The notes under the pieces are model-generated. The model had not been told where the DNA came from. It did no database searches and saw nothing but the letters and a program-made list of their open reading frames with translations. 64,000 bases of DNA from Haemonchus contortus (Eukaryota; Nematoda; Chromadorea; Rhabditida; Trichostrongylidae). A program made the position numbers and the translations under genes. The DNA is taken from contig LS997564.1 of NCBI GenBank assembly GCA_000469685.2, positions 42,612,240 through 42,676,239 on the forward strand. Reading direction: 5' to 3'. Of this stretch, positions 1 through 12,965 are shown piece by piece. Each line of letters begins with the position of its first letter. The stretch's first letter is position 1.

Positions 1-155
1 AATGCTCCAGACGTCCGAATAAGTAATGATTAGTGATATTAGGCAATTAATCAATTATTTCGTTTATTTAATAAATTGTATCGAATTGCACCTGCAACTT
101 GGTGTACTAGCCTCAAACGTTTTCGCCCAATCTTCGTCTATTTTTCGGTTTGCAG

Positions 156-1991
156 GTGTCGAGGATTGGGGAGGATTTCCAAGTAGTTCCAATTCGGTCC
201 CTCAAGAGAACGGAGGTTACTACTCAAGCGATGCCGGAGGCCGAAGGAGCAGTACTGGTGGGCTTTTTAATTTTTTTTTCAGAACATCTTGTTTGCATTT
301 AGCTTCATCAGAGATCGATCGTCGGTGAAAAAGACAAATAGTAATTTGGTGGCATTGACTTTTGCGCTGCAAAAATGTAATGTTATTTGAGACACTCTCA
401 AATAGACTTCTACGCTTTCTCGATTCGAAATGGTCAATTTCTTCATTACTCTGGTTCTGAGATACATAAAGGGATGAAGGTTTTTTTTCGAAAGACTTCT
501 ACCTATTTTTTGAATTCAAAATGTTACGAACCGGTTCTCCAAAAAACTTTGAAGCACTCCTGAGTTTTTTCTCCTGGCTCTACTTTTTTGCTCTATTTTT
601 TTGGGAGGGAGTAAGGGGTAGTGATCCTTTCGTACTCATTCAGTACAAGATTCCATGAAATATTTTGTTATGGGACCTCTAGCTCCATAAACAAAGCAGT
701 TTACTCATTCTAAAGTTCAGGTCGACCAGCATCGTCTGTCATTGAAGCGGCGGATAGACTGCGTGGAGAATACGCACGTCTTCAACAAACAATTCACGAG
801 AATCAAGAGGCACAATCGGTATTCCATCAAAACTTTAATATCATTCGAATACAATGGGAAATATAACTTTATTGTTTCAGTTATGTACAATGGTCACAGC
901 AACTATTCCTTTCGTCTTTGTATTCGTCCTTAAAATGGTTTTTGATAACTTCTTTTCAATCCTTCGAATAGTCATCGCACTGGGGGGCTTTCTTGCAGTT
1001 GATTCAAGAGTCCAAGAGCTGTTCACAGCAGGTACAACTGTTCCATGGCTTATTGTCTTCTTTCCATTTACTAAAATACTGTGAATGAATTGAATGTTTT
1101 ACCTGAAATCGTTTCATCATGAAGAATCAAAAGATCTGCGTCGTTGAGCTCCGAAAGCAGCCATGAGCTCACGCGTGAATCGCGCGCCCCCCTGTGCTAA
1201 GCAGTCGCGCTGTTATTGCGCTTACCTAGCTTTCGTAAGCATGGTTCTCTGTTTCCTTTTACAGTCGCAAACCTGGTTTCTTCCTCGACGAGAATTTTTG
1301 ATAGAATTTAAGAGGAAGGCCGCTTCCAAGCTTTCGGTTCACTCCCCTTGATGGTCGGTCGTCTGATTGTGAGTGGAAAATATTCATTATCATTAGGACT
1401 GCACCATTAACGGATTTCATGAATTCCTGAAGCCCCTGAAGCATCATGAACTTTTTATTTGATCTGCTAGATTCAGCTAGCCTGTTGGGAAGGCCCTTCA
1501 AAAACCATTCCTCCTTCAACGTGACCCCTTGCAGATGATGCTTATGAGAACAACTTTCCAGGCAATCAGAACATGAGCTTTTGAATTACACCTTACATTA
1601 CATTTCCTATCTGTACCTAACAGAACTATGGTCCGCTTCTGTTGACAGGCATCAAGCAATAGCAATTTTCTATCAGCCGGAATGCCAGATTCTTGAATTA
1701 CTGTTAGGATCATGGCGTCGCGCGCAGTTATCTAATTTTAGCGGCCGCGGTGGCGCCTTCTGGCCACGCATGTATTAATGAGTAGCAGCGGGCTCGAGCT
1801 AGCAAAACAAGGGAAAGCATTTTCAGCTCCCGTATTGGACACTGGACAGGGCCATAACTCGGGTCTCGTTTCTTCCAACAACCACCTTCTCGGACGTGGT
1901 CACCGCTCCCGAAAACGGGATTCTATGAGCCGCCAGCCTTTCGGTCGCGTCTATCCCTTCTTTTATCCTTTAGCTGTTGGACGGTTGAGCT

Positions 1992-2038
<47 letters not shown>

Positions 2039-5000
2039 CTTTTATAAAACAGAAACGAAGAACCATGTGGCACCCAGTGTTGGGTGCCACACCGCTTTTT
2101 ATTTTTTTGCACATTTAGATCATATTCGGTATTTTCATGTTTATAAACAAATCTTGTGGTATTTATGTTCGACACGGTCCGTATGAATATTGTATAAAAC
2201 TTTTCTATTGCAAACTTATACATATAGTCAGTAGGGTACCACTAAAGAAACTTAGTCGCTTTCAATAGATTTGTGAATGTCCTAACGCCTTACAGCCAAT
2301 AAAAGCCGTGATTTGAGATCATCTGAACGCTCGGTCGGTCTGCATGTCGTAAAGCACAAATTGAACCTCAAGGGCCTCGAATGTAATACGGATTCCTACT
2401 GATAATTACTACGGTAATACGGATAATTCCAAAAATTCGATTCTACATTGCTTGCAAACCCAAACTCCATTTCTAAGCCTTAATCGTAGATTATGAATGG
2501 ATTAATGTCTTGATACTTTGATTTTCGAGAAATCCTGTTAAAATCGGGAAGCCAGAGTAAGGACTTTCTCCTGGGACAATGGCACCCAAGTGGGTGTCAG
2601 TCGTGAAAGAAAGGGGTCTGGTCCAATGGTCGCACCACATCGAAGTGCGCATTGTCGTCGAAGGGTTAACGGCGCTATCAAACCTCATACAAATGAATGA
2701 TTTGCCTTCTTACACACATTTATTTACTTTGCAAGTTCAAGAGTTCAGTTCCAGTTTGTCGAGATCTAATTATCGATGTAAGAACTTATTTCAGGTCATT
2801 CAGCATCAAGTATTCGCATTACTGCTGTGATCATATTTTTGGTGTTATTCTATTTTACTTCTGGTATTTGCTCTCATGATGATGAGTTCAACATGAGAAA
2901 TGTTCTACTTCTCAAATATGCGGTTTGTTTCTAAACTCTTCCTGTGTTCCATATCACAAACACTACAGTAATATCGAATCCTTGCAATTAAATAGAATCT
3001 CGCGAACGGAAGTAATCTTATTTATGGGAACTAAGCCTCCGTTGATCATGACGATGCTTCCACAGCTTCAAGAAGATTGTCAGTAGCCAACAGGCTCAAT
3101 CTCTGTGTGCCTAGTTGACCACGTAGGGCTTACCGACTGTATGCCATTGAATCAGAACATGGCTTTGCTGACATTGACGACATACTGCGAATTGTCCATT
3201 TGTAGTGGGCTCCCAACAGAGTAAGTCGATAATGACATCCAAAGTGCAATCCTCACAGTCCGCGCGTGACAAATTCGTGTGTTAACGCAAAATCATGACA
3301 CGCCTGTTCGGGAGCACTACTGAAATATGAGCTTTCATGGAAAACTTTTTACTTTTTCGAAGCTGGATAACTTTGAGATTCAAGAGTTAGCGCAACCATT
3401 CGCTCCCTCTAGTTAGATATGTTCCTGCCTCTCATATTTTTGCGCAGGGGCTCTTGAGTACGTTACTGGTTTGCAAATTGAAATGTGAGAGTAACCGCCT
3501 TTAGTACCTAGTGGTGTATGTGAACCAAATCTTTCTAGGGGTGAGCTTTTCTATATTTTTTATGATAATATTAACCATTTCTGGTCCAAGGCGAATCTGG
3601 TTCCGATTCAACTAAGAGTGGTCCCCTTTCTCCTGAGAAGACGGGAAGAATAAGTGGTCTAGGCAAATTGCGATAGAGTGGTGATACCACAACCGTGTGT
3701 GATAATAATAGCAGTGCTACTTAGCTTTGCTTTCCCTCACTCGTCAAGGTGACAGCCATGTGAAAATGGTTTTTCTTTCTGCTGTTTACACTCATTACAA
3801 CATTACTAATTACTACAATCTTTATTTTTGTAGGGTGTTGTCTATCATGGATTCTTTTTTACGGTGTATGTGCTCACACTCAGTGATACGTTCATTAAAA
3901 TGGTGGTTTCAGGCGCGAAACTGATAGTTAGTCTTTGTTTTCTTGTATTTTCATTGTTCTTTTACCTTCTCATGGGAGGTACTTTCTCTGTCCATATATT
4001 TTTCAAGAATCACCTACTGAACATGAACCTTCGAGAAATGAGCGCCGTTTCATGACGAAATGTGCTGCTTTTCCTAGTGAAATTCGGTTGGGTAAAGTTC
4101 ATTGGAGTGAAAATAATGGAGCTTTATAGAAATAGAGTGAAAGGAGCATCGAACGATTAGAAAAGTAATTAGGTGATAATGGTGAACTTTCTTATTTGAG
4201 GTGAATCTTTATCAAAACACGGCTATGTGAGTTATCGTTCAAACCGTAAACAAGCTCTTGATACACAATTGTCGTGCCATTGCTTTCGGAGTGACTTATT
4301 GAACGACTTTTGATGGAGTGTGGCATGCCCTTTTCGTTCCTCTCGCTCATTAAATCATCACTCTTCACAAATCATCGCATCTAATCGTTCAGTGTCTAAA
4401 TCTTAACACGAGGTACTGATTGGCGACAGCGCCGACGTCGCCGTCAGGATTCGGGTACTATGAATGCATCCGGCCGGTGCACCTGAGGGCAGAATAGCGG
4501 TTGTCTAGGGTGTAATTACAGCGCTTACAGGACATCCTTTGTCTAGTCCAGTGATATTCATGTTTTTTATACTATGGTTGGCTTTTCTCAAAACCTTTCA
4601 TCGCCATTTGTTCCATTCTTATCAAGTAATATTTACATTGTTTATTTACATATATATACTTTGTGTGAGAAGCATTTGCGAGTTTTTTTATTGTCAATAT
4701 ATGTAAGTGCCGCGCGTACTATTTTTGGCAGTGCCAGTAACAGTATAAGGGGCACCTACATCAATTCAAATTGACCAATCAATAAAAAGGACCAGCTCCA
4801 AAGGTGTTGGTACCAACTGAAACATTACTTGGCTTTTAGGTTTCCCTGTCTGGTATAAGCATGAGCATGAAAAGAAAAATCAATCAGTTAATAGAGTATT
4901 TATCGCAGGTGAGGTTTTCTCTTGCTACCATCCAAGATGTACTTCTGAACTGAACTTCTTCCAGACATACCGCTGCGTCGTTCCAGTTCCTCAGTGGTTG

Positions 5001-7081
5001 AATTACTTCATCGGAAAAGAATTGTCTAACTTTGCATTATATGCTAATGGTTTACTTTTCACTCTATACGGGATTATCAAGGTTTGAGATTTTTCTCCGC
5101 GCCTCTAATCAATTCTCTTTTTCTCGTGATCGCAGTAGGGGCTGCTTCAGACTTCAACGGCGCACCCGACAGCGGTCCATGCGTGCGTCCAACTCCGTCG
5201 GTCGGACGCACGCACGGACGGTCGTCGGTTGCGTAGTTGAAGTCTGAAAGCAGCCAGACATGAAAACGACTATTGACTCGCGTTGAGTATGTGAATGTTA
5301 AACTGAAAAACTCAAAAAGTAAGATTGGGCCACTACGTTGGTATCATTATGCATGTTTAGTCATGGTTATGTTTTATAGTTTTCCGATTCATGGATGGCC
5401 ATCTTTTAACACGCAAAATAAGCTCTCTGATCACGACAAATCCACCGCAAGTACATGTGTTTAGTTTTTATAGCACTTTTTGACATGGATTTGATACCGA
5501 TCCGCAGCGCGCTGCGACTACTACCTGATTGTCTTGCCAGTGACCGCTTTCAGAATTCCAAGAAGTACTTTGACCGACCGATCGTCTGACCGACCGACCG
5601 ACGACGGCGCTAGCCACGTGTCGACGTCGATGGATCACACACCCTCCTATTCACGCGCACCTTGCTGCTTTCAGTGTTCACCGGTGCGCCTTCCGAGTGC
5701 GCGTCCGAGAACGCATTGAACCAAGGTGTTGCTGTCTGTGTTGACAATACTGGACGCCGATGGATCACGCGCTGGTGTTGTCAACAAGTGGCTAGTGCCG
5801 CCGTCGGTCGGACGCGCGCTCGCACGCGCTCGGAAGGCACACCGGTGAACTCTGAAAGCAACTCCATCTGTCCAATGTTAACAACAAGCAACGCGTAGCC
5901 AGCAGCACGGTCGGTCGGTCGGAAGGCTCGTCTGTGAACTCTGAACCACCCAGTCAGCGCCCCCTTTGCGCAACTATAAGTAGGGTCCAACCTTTTCGGG
6001 TGGCTGCTGATGCTTGAGCTGGAATGTGATGGTTGTAGTAGGGACATTGAGTGCCGGTTCTTCTAAAAGTATGTAATTTTTACAAGTGACTGGTTGCTAA
6101 AACATCAGTGAGCACAGCTCTAATATGGTTATTTTGATGACGGGTTGAAAAGTTCTTCAGAAAACCTCTCTTCTTTATAGTATCTATTTGCATCACAACT
6201 TTAGGTCAGTTTTCAGGCACGTGAACTATGGGGGCTTTTTCTGACAACGTTTGAATGCGCATCGCGGATTGTACGTGTAAGTCTTAGTTTTATAAATATT
6301 TCCACTGCTCCCTGTACGCACTTCTTCGCTGGTTTTTACTTCCTAGAGGCAATCTTTTTTACTATCTGCTGCCTCATTATATCAGTCACGCTGCCTCTTT
6401 ATGTACTCGTCCTCATCAGCCTCATTTAAAGAACGCAATTTCGTTTCTATGTCTTTACACTCGCATTCACTTCATTTTCAGTATTTCTCATTCCATTCTT
6501 TGTTCTTCATAAACACTAATCATAAGTTGGTTTAGCGGAATATTCAATGATGAGCACAAATTGCCAGTTTATGTAAGTCCGTGTGTTTTTCAGCCGACGC
6601 GCCATGGCAATTTTCCTACTGCTGACGAAGTTGACCAGCAGGGAATGTGTTCGGTTTGTCATGGAGAATTTTCTTCTCCCATCAAAGTAAGCTGTAAAGC
6701 ATCTTATAATCGCTCGATTTAGATTTCTTCCCTTTTAACAAGATCTTTTGTTGGCGTTCAAGTGTTAGGAAGAATAAAAAAGGACTTCGTGACTACCGTG
6801 CAGAAAGGCACGCTGTTATGCATTAGGTTAAGAAGTGGAGCACGCAAATTTACGGTATGTCGCGCGCGGCGATTTCCCTCCCTGATCTATCAACGCTCAT
6901 GCCGTCTTCTTAAAAACAATTACTATGATTTCAGTTGGTTTGCTCTCATATCTTCTGCTCGGCCTGTATAGAAAGATGGTTAGAATGTGAGAATACATGC
7001 CCGAACTGCCGAGCCGTTGTGGAGAAGAAAGATAATTCCTGGAAAGATGGTGCCACAAGCAAAGGAATTCGATTTTGTTAA
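156..7081 (+). CDS. RNFT1: RNFT1/RNFT2-like RING-finger transmembrane E3 ubiquitin ligase (5' end outside window)
   Basis: Multi-exon gene. Exons that join in phase: 156-257, 721-818, 881-1031, 2795-2922, 3834-3926, 4840-4908, 4965-5081, 6205-6276, 6594-6686 and 6935-7081 (TAA at 7079-7081), about 355 residues. All have AG acceptors and GT donors. The N-terminal part is Ser/Gly-rich. Several hydrophobic membrane segments follow (exons 881-1031, 2795-2922, 3834-3926, 4965-5081). The last two exons encode a C3HC4 RING with CSVC, CSHIFCSAC and CPNC. The tail W-K-D-G-A-T-S after the RING is characteristic of RNFT1/RNFT2, known ER membrane E3 ligases linked to protein quality control. The visible order (membrane helices, LIEYLSQ-type linker, RING, WKDGATS tail) matches that family. 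The first exon and any start codon lie upstream of the window. The 1.76 kb intron 1032-2794 holds an AT microsatellite. The intron 5082-6204 holds foldback repeats. Exon 6205-6276 is the least certain of the set. Confidence 0.88.
1994..2036. repeat. (AT)n microsatellite
   Basis: About 21 AT dinucleotides inside the large intron of the RNFT-like gene. A short stem (GTGGCACCCA/TGGGTGCCAC) follows at about 2068-2091. No function is implied. Confidence 0.97.
5140..5255. repeat. Foldback (palindromic) element, GGTCGGTCGG family
   Basis: The left arm reads GGCTGCTTCAGACTTCAAC and the right arm is its near-perfect reverse complement with one extra base. The centre is rich in GTCGGTCGGACGC. It lies in the intron 5082-6204 of the RNFT-like gene. 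It could fold into a hairpin of about 116 nt. Related pieces lie at 5562-5605 and 5905-5945, and larger relatives at 5662-5861 and 21073-21158. Confidence 0.8.
5662..5861. repeat. Foldback (palindromic) element, larger relative
   Basis: The left end reads TTGCTGCTTTCAGTGTTCAC and the right end is its inverted copy (GTGAACTCTGAAAGCAA). The arms continue through CGGTGYGCCTTCCGAG. Like its neighbour it ends in a TGCTTTCAG-type terminus and has a GTCGGTCGGACGC core. About 200 bp, intronic, non-coding. Confidence 0.8.
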
Positions 7082-8513
7082 TTTGTTAATTGTTGTTGTT
7101 TTTAGATGATGTAATCTTGTCTATAACCATCTGTTCATCTGCGCTTTCATCTTTCAAGTATTCTGGGAGGATAATACTTATCTACATTTCTAATATAAGT
7201 GATAGTAATGCCGATTCGATTGTCACCGTTCATTTTTTTCGTACTTTGAATGCAGTGGAGACGATAGCTATTTGGGCAGAGAGCAAAAATATGCTTGTGT
7301 TGGATTTTCTCAACTGGTTGACAAGTCGCCACTTCACGCCACAAGACCATCATAATTTGAGGAGGGGAGATTCCGCTGTGGAAGAACAAGCTTCATCCAC
7401 AAAGCTGTTGCAGCCACTGTCCGTAAGAATCTCGCTATGTTTGTAACAAATGTACGTTACGGAACATCTATAGCGAGCCTCATAACTCGTTGATGGTCTC
7501 GCAAGGATTCTTTCAAATCAGTGCATAACAGTTTAGTTCGAATGTTAGTGTTAAGAATGTATGCGCTGTTATAAAATTTCGCAGCTGGATGTAGGCCATT
7601 GTTAGATCCCTATTCGTCCCAGACGATGCCTCTTTGTCATAAAATGGGCGTAGTGTTGGTAGTGAACTGAGGGGAGCGGAAACAGCCCAAGAAGCAGCTG
7701 AGTCGGAGCTACCTTACAATGGTACGACATGCGCACTATTACTGACACATCATTCGTTTATCCATTTGTGGCGAAATGGGCGTAGCTGGGAAGCTTACGG
7801 ACTTGACTAGGTGCTCATAAGTGATTTTTCCTGTTGTTTATCATTTTTCTGCCAGTTGGAAACCTGATGGAAAATGGTCGGATGCGGAGCAACCGGACCC
7901 TGTGGCCCGTATACGTCCTACAGTCGGTTAGTATCAATTGATATTCGCCTTGTCGTGTTGACCTTTTTGTCGTATTTTTTCCTATTTCGCTATTTTTTGC
8001 TATCCTTAACCCTTGGCAGCAGGATGGGATTCTCTTACTCTTGGTCGATACCGACAGCTATCAGTAATCAGTGTTTTTGGACCTTGTACCTTAGTAAGCT
8101 GATTCGATATCAATGGAAGGAACCTGCAGTTTTACTGGATCACTCTAATAAGATTGCAGAGTTAGCAAGAATCACTGTTCAGGCGGGTTCCGTCTTGGGA
8201 AACCGAGCATGCACCCTCAACCCGCCCTTCACCCCTCCGGGCCACTTACCACCACGCCTGTTCCGTTTTTGGAAAAATTATTATGAACCTTTCATGACCT
8301 GGCAATGGCTGTTGGCCCTTGTTCTAGAATCTTCCAGGCCCCATTGATCATTCTACCAACCAGCCCACTTATCAAGACCAACTTCATCTTGATCTCAAAT
8401 ATTTACCCAATAGGAGGGCATTGACTGAGGTAACCATGCCGTAACTCCTTGAGCTATTCCCGATCGTTAAAATGTTTATTAGTACTGTAAATGAGCGAAT
8501 TATTGGCAGGTCA
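7082..8513. other. Intergenic, no gene recognised
   Basis: This is 3' flank of the RNFT-like gene. Open frames here are short, show no family resemblance and lack convincing exon structure. No repeat was recognised. Confidence 0.6.
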
Positions 8514-9256
8514 AGTTGATCAGTGGGTGGTCACTATCTTGAATCACCAATAAGGCCGCCCATCCTCATTGATTTGACGTTGATGGCAGGAGACTGCCGA
8601 CCTTTTTTTCATTTCTTTTCTTTGAAGTATTATTATGAACTTGCAAAGGACATTTCATTCAGTCATCCATCTTTACCTGTACCAGATTGAAGAAGAACTG
8701 TACACTACAGTACATGCCATTCAGTCATGCCTTATCCATAAGGGGCCCTTTTAGGAGTGGGTAATGGACACACTACTTCCCACGAGGTCTGATGTGTCTT
8801 ACTCTAGAAAGGAAAAGAGAGAAAAAGGTGGTTGATTCATCAGATCTCTGTTCCTTCGAATTTCTCCATAACTTCTGCTCAGTTCTCTTCCTTCTGGTTC
8901 CCTCATTCTCTAGTTTCCATCGCTCTGTGCTTGAGACTATTTCTCCCCCTTTCTTTCTGGTATATGATTCCAAAACAATCGATTTTTGAGGCAATAACCA
9001 AAATCGATAGTTCACGGAATTACAGTCCAGAAAGAGAAGGAGCGAAATGGGGAACTTGGGGTCCACTGTGCCTCCTTGGACAGCAGTACCAACATACATG
9101 AAGACAGACAGATGTAAGGGCAGATTGGATGGTGGGACAAACGGCACGCGGACGGGGGCAGGCAGAAGGATTGACGCAGTCAATAGAACAGGAGCAGACA
9201 TGGACGGACGCCGATGATTGCAGGGCCGGTTGGCATGGTCACATGGAAGCATAGAG
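8514..9256. repeat. Dispersed repeat copy (AAGGCCGCC motif plus ~410 bp segment)
   Basis: Positions 8514-8590 carry the motif CAATAAGGCCGCCCA next to a CATTGATT block, which is also found at the outer ends of the inverted arms at 11871 and 17310. Positions 8844-9256 are a direct copy of 13990-14406. Shared blocks include TCTCCATAACTTCTGCTCAG, CAATCGATTTTTGAGGCAAT and CAGCAGTACCAACATACATG. Long open frames on both strands are composition artefacts and not recognised proteins. Confidence 0.75.
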
Positions 9257-11870
9257 GTAGGCTCGACACGGATGTAGATGAGTTTTATCGAAGGGTGTCC
9301 ACGACGATTTCCTTTCCTTTTCTCTTCCCATCTTTGTCATACTCCCTCCTTTATTAAAGCTTGGACTGAAAGCTAAATTTCCTCGGCTATTAAGTTTGAA
9401 TGACCTGGTTTTTTTTCTGTTTGAGAAACCTCACCTGGAGGATAAGCCATGATTCCTGATTTGTTTTCCTTTACAGTAGTTAGTCGTAGCTAGTAATAAT
9501 TATATTCGCACCAATTGATTTTGTCAGAAAGTTGTGATGGTTGTTCTTCATCACTCCTCTACAATTTTTCTTCTATCTCCCAGGGCATCCAGGTCTGGTT
9601 TTCTTCCTATTTCTGTTCTTTCAATGGTTTTCTTTCGCAAATATGCTCCTGTGCTCTGCAAAGGTCTTAACCTCAGGTTTACACTTCTTTTTTTACGTGC
9701 TTTTCCAATTGGTTAACTCTGTAAGATTCACTATTATATTTACGTCTCCAATAAATCTGATAAATCTAAGTTCTGTCCTTCTGAATTTTGTTCCTTCACA
9801 TTCCATCTCTCAATTCTCCTGTTCGTTCCTTCTGCACAACTTTCTTTTACAGGCTTCTTTATGTTCATTTCACTTTTGTTTTGTTCATTTTTTTCTCTTC
9901 ATTTTTCGCTCTTGAATTTGTTTCACAGAATTTTTCCCTCCTTAAATTCCTTCATTTCGATTTTTCCTAAGTTCGATCTTTCTCCCCAAAGATTTGATAG
10001 GTATTGATAGGATTTCTGTTGGTTATGCCACAGCTGTGGAATTGGAAAATGGCTTCTGTTTAACCCCTGACTTTAGTCATCATGCGAATGCGTCTTCGAA
10101 TCGTCAACGGATTGAATGCGTTCCATGAATGCTTATGATATGGAATAGCATGATTCATTGTGGCCTCGGGTTGGCTGGTAATAGCCAAGGGTTGGAGAAA
10201 ACGGAGCCAAAACGATGAGTCGACGACCAGGGAGGACTACGGTTGTCCGGTTCCGTAGAAGGATAAACTTGGAATACTGCCAGGAGTAGGAAAGAAACGG
10301 TAAGCCGGTCTCAATACGGTGTATGGGTGGTATTGTAATGAACGTGTTTGATGTAGATTTGATGGAAATTGATGATGATGATGTAAATTTATTCAATAGA
10401 GAGGGATGGACTTCACGGATCTCGCTGAAAATTGAGTCCTGACTTTTTTTATAGAACGTATAATAAATTCACTCCGTCAAACGAATCATTCTGTCGGGGT
10501 ACTCAGGCACCCATGTGTTTTTTCCATTTTAATACTACTCGGGGATGTTCAGGGTGCTTAATTAGGATATCTCGCACCTGGGTGTGGAGTAGCTCCAATA
10601 ACGGCAAAAGTTGGCCGTAAATCATAAGGTTGCACTATTAGGGCGAGTCGCTCGGCACAGATCTTGTGCTGTATGGGCGGAGCTTGCTCAGGTCTCTATT
10701 TTGGCACGTTCCTGCTACAGTGGTAGTGAGCAGAGGGATGCATCAAGGGGCGATGTACACCCGCTGATGGAATTCCCGAGGATGTTCCAATGAGCTCCGG
10801 CAGAGGTTCGGATGGAAATTCTAGGTTCAGCAGACTCAAATGACAGATTCACGATGTAGATGTAATAGGAACGCAAAAATCGAAAATGTTTCAAATGGTG
10901 GACGAACACATCTTCATTCCTTATCTGTAGTGTTTTAAATGCAGTCATACTCTGTGAACTTTGCTCCCTTCCTACTACTGCATCGATTTTTCGGGCCATC
11001 CCTTAGCCTATGGACCACCTTCGTTCTGAGTCGACTATTTTTATATGTTCTTTCGCAGAACCATAGCCTGCACATCCGCCACTGTCAACTCATAGGTATT
11101 GCCGTTGAACTAGGCTTTTTTTCGGTTCTGGATTTGGGTCATGACGCCGGTGTGAGATTCCGCTATAGCATATTCGCTTGTAAACCCGTAATGATGCACC
11201 ACCCACCCACTCGGGGTATCAGATCGTTGGCTGTACCCATCTTCACGGATCAAAGTTCTCTGCCGTAGAAACGGTCCGCTTAGGATCTTCTTCAGCAACG
11301 ACGCCGAAAATTCCGATTGCACCAGAACGGACCTCCAAAATTGGATCATAATCGGGAGAAACGATCCACGGTGAATATCGTACAAGCCATTACGGTCTTG
11401 TACGACCGATTCACCATGGACCGATACAGTGCGCTCGTGAAACCATTGCCATGTGTCTGTCTGCACCTGGATATTCCCTGAACAGCGATTCTGAACGACC
11501 ACTCACACTAAAGGAAACAGGTAAATGGCAGGACGGAAGAAGGGGCAGGCCAGAAGACCTGTTGCAAATGTGGAAAGAGAGATGGACACAAATGGATATA
11601 ATGGAACGGATAGAGACAGATTGGAATCGGATGGGAAGTCTGGACGATCAGTACACCCGCTTGTGGACGTGAATGGGGGTCGACGGACAAATAGAATGGG
11701 AAGATTCAAGGGCAGACTTGACACCGGAAGGTTCGAGTGGACACAGACGGGAACGAAAAGAAGATGGGACGAGGATGGCAGGGAAGCTACCGGTACTTGA
11801 CGGTCAGAAATCGTCCGACCGTCTTGTTACAGTCATAGCAAGAGCTTCCCCTTGGTCGGGTTAAAACCGC
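9257..11870. other. Pyrimidine-rich low-complexity intergenic DNA
   Basis: Much of the + strand is T/C-rich, especially 9530-9970. Open frames are hydrophobic artefacts of TTC/TTT runs. Positions 11520-11800 are purine-rich with GACAGA/GGACG repeats. No gene recognised. Confidence 0.55.
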
Positions 11871-12965
11871 GTGATTGCATTGATCAGGGGTGGTCCAAAA
11901 CCAAATCAGCCAATAAGGCCGCCCAGTCATCCAATACGACCGCCCGTCTTCATTGATTCCACGTCGTGGCGCGGGGTTGCCACCCGTCACCTTTCCCTTT
12001 CAATTCCTCCTATACATCTAGTTTACTTTGTGTTCGCTTTCTATTTTCCCGCTTTAGTTTCAACAGGACTTCGTTACGAAGTTCCCTAAGAGGCTTCCTT
12101 CGGACTCATGCTGCTTTTCCAGACGTATTAACGGCGCCGTCCACTCTCTACCGCAACCGATTCCTCTTGCGCCGTTAGGTGCACACCTCGCAGCTGCAGG
12201 TCTGTAACGTTCCTTCAGCTTCTGTTCCCACAGTATAATACAATAGTGGATTTATAAGTTAAATTACAGGTGTGCATTTCGAGTGGATCGATGACAAGGA
12301 CCTGTCCATTTTATTGGTCCTGACCACGATCCACCAAATATACGAGGAAGGGCCACAGGTATAGAAAATTTTTTATTTCTGTTTTCTATATCATCTCAAT
12401 TCAATCCATTTCAGATCCTAAAGGGCGATTGTGGTCCAGGTCGCGTGATGGGATGTTTAAACAGACGAACCGATGGATCTTCAGGTTTTTTGTGTGTCCC
12501 GTCTGTCCGTGTCTGTGTCGTCCTCGTTGTTGCATGCTACGTCCGCGTGCGTATCTGTCCTCGTCTGTCCGCGTCTTTCCCGTCCCGTCTGTCCCTGTGT
12601 GTGTCGTCTACGTCCTGCATGCTACATCCACGTGCGTATCTGTCCACGTCTGTCCGCGTCTATGCCCTTTGTCCGTGCCTGTCCCCATCTTTGTGTGTCT
12701 GTCCGTCCTTGTCCCTGTCTCTCCGTATCTGTCTGTGCGTGCCTCCCTGTGTGCCGTTTGTCCCTGGCCTTCCTGTCGTTTCTGTTCGTCCTTCTGTCTT
12801 CCTTGTCTGCATGTGTCTGTGCTTACCTGTCTTGCTGTCTGTCGGCGTTCTGTGGATGTCAGTTCCTGGATGTTTGACTGTGGCGTCCTTCTTCCTGTCT
12901 GTCTGCGTGTCCGTCGTCCAGTCTGTCCTATCAGTCTGTCTGATAGCCATGCAGGTACTGCTGTT
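11871..12965 (+). repeat. Left arm of a large diverged inverted repeat
   Basis: This segment has an inverted counterpart at 16226-17340. Matching blocks in order are TTGATCAGGGGTGGTCC, CAGCCAATAAGGCCG, AATACGACCGCCCGTCTTCA, GTTACG near a CATGCTGYTTTTCCAGAC block, and GGGCCACAGGTA. After these comes a minisatellite of GTCCGTCTGTC type, with two copies of a ~90 bp unit containing GCATGCTAC. The long + strand frames over 12429-13005 are products of the minisatellite, not proteins. Confidence 0.75.

Noticed and set aside
2068..2091. Short stem with a T run after it, like a bacterial terminator
   Set aside because: It lies in an intron of a eukaryotic gene, so the terminator reading is not meaningful.
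7874..8347. 157-codon + strand frame in intergenic DNA
   Set aside because: No recognisable motif, no convincing exon boundaries, not repeated. Could not be supported as a gene.
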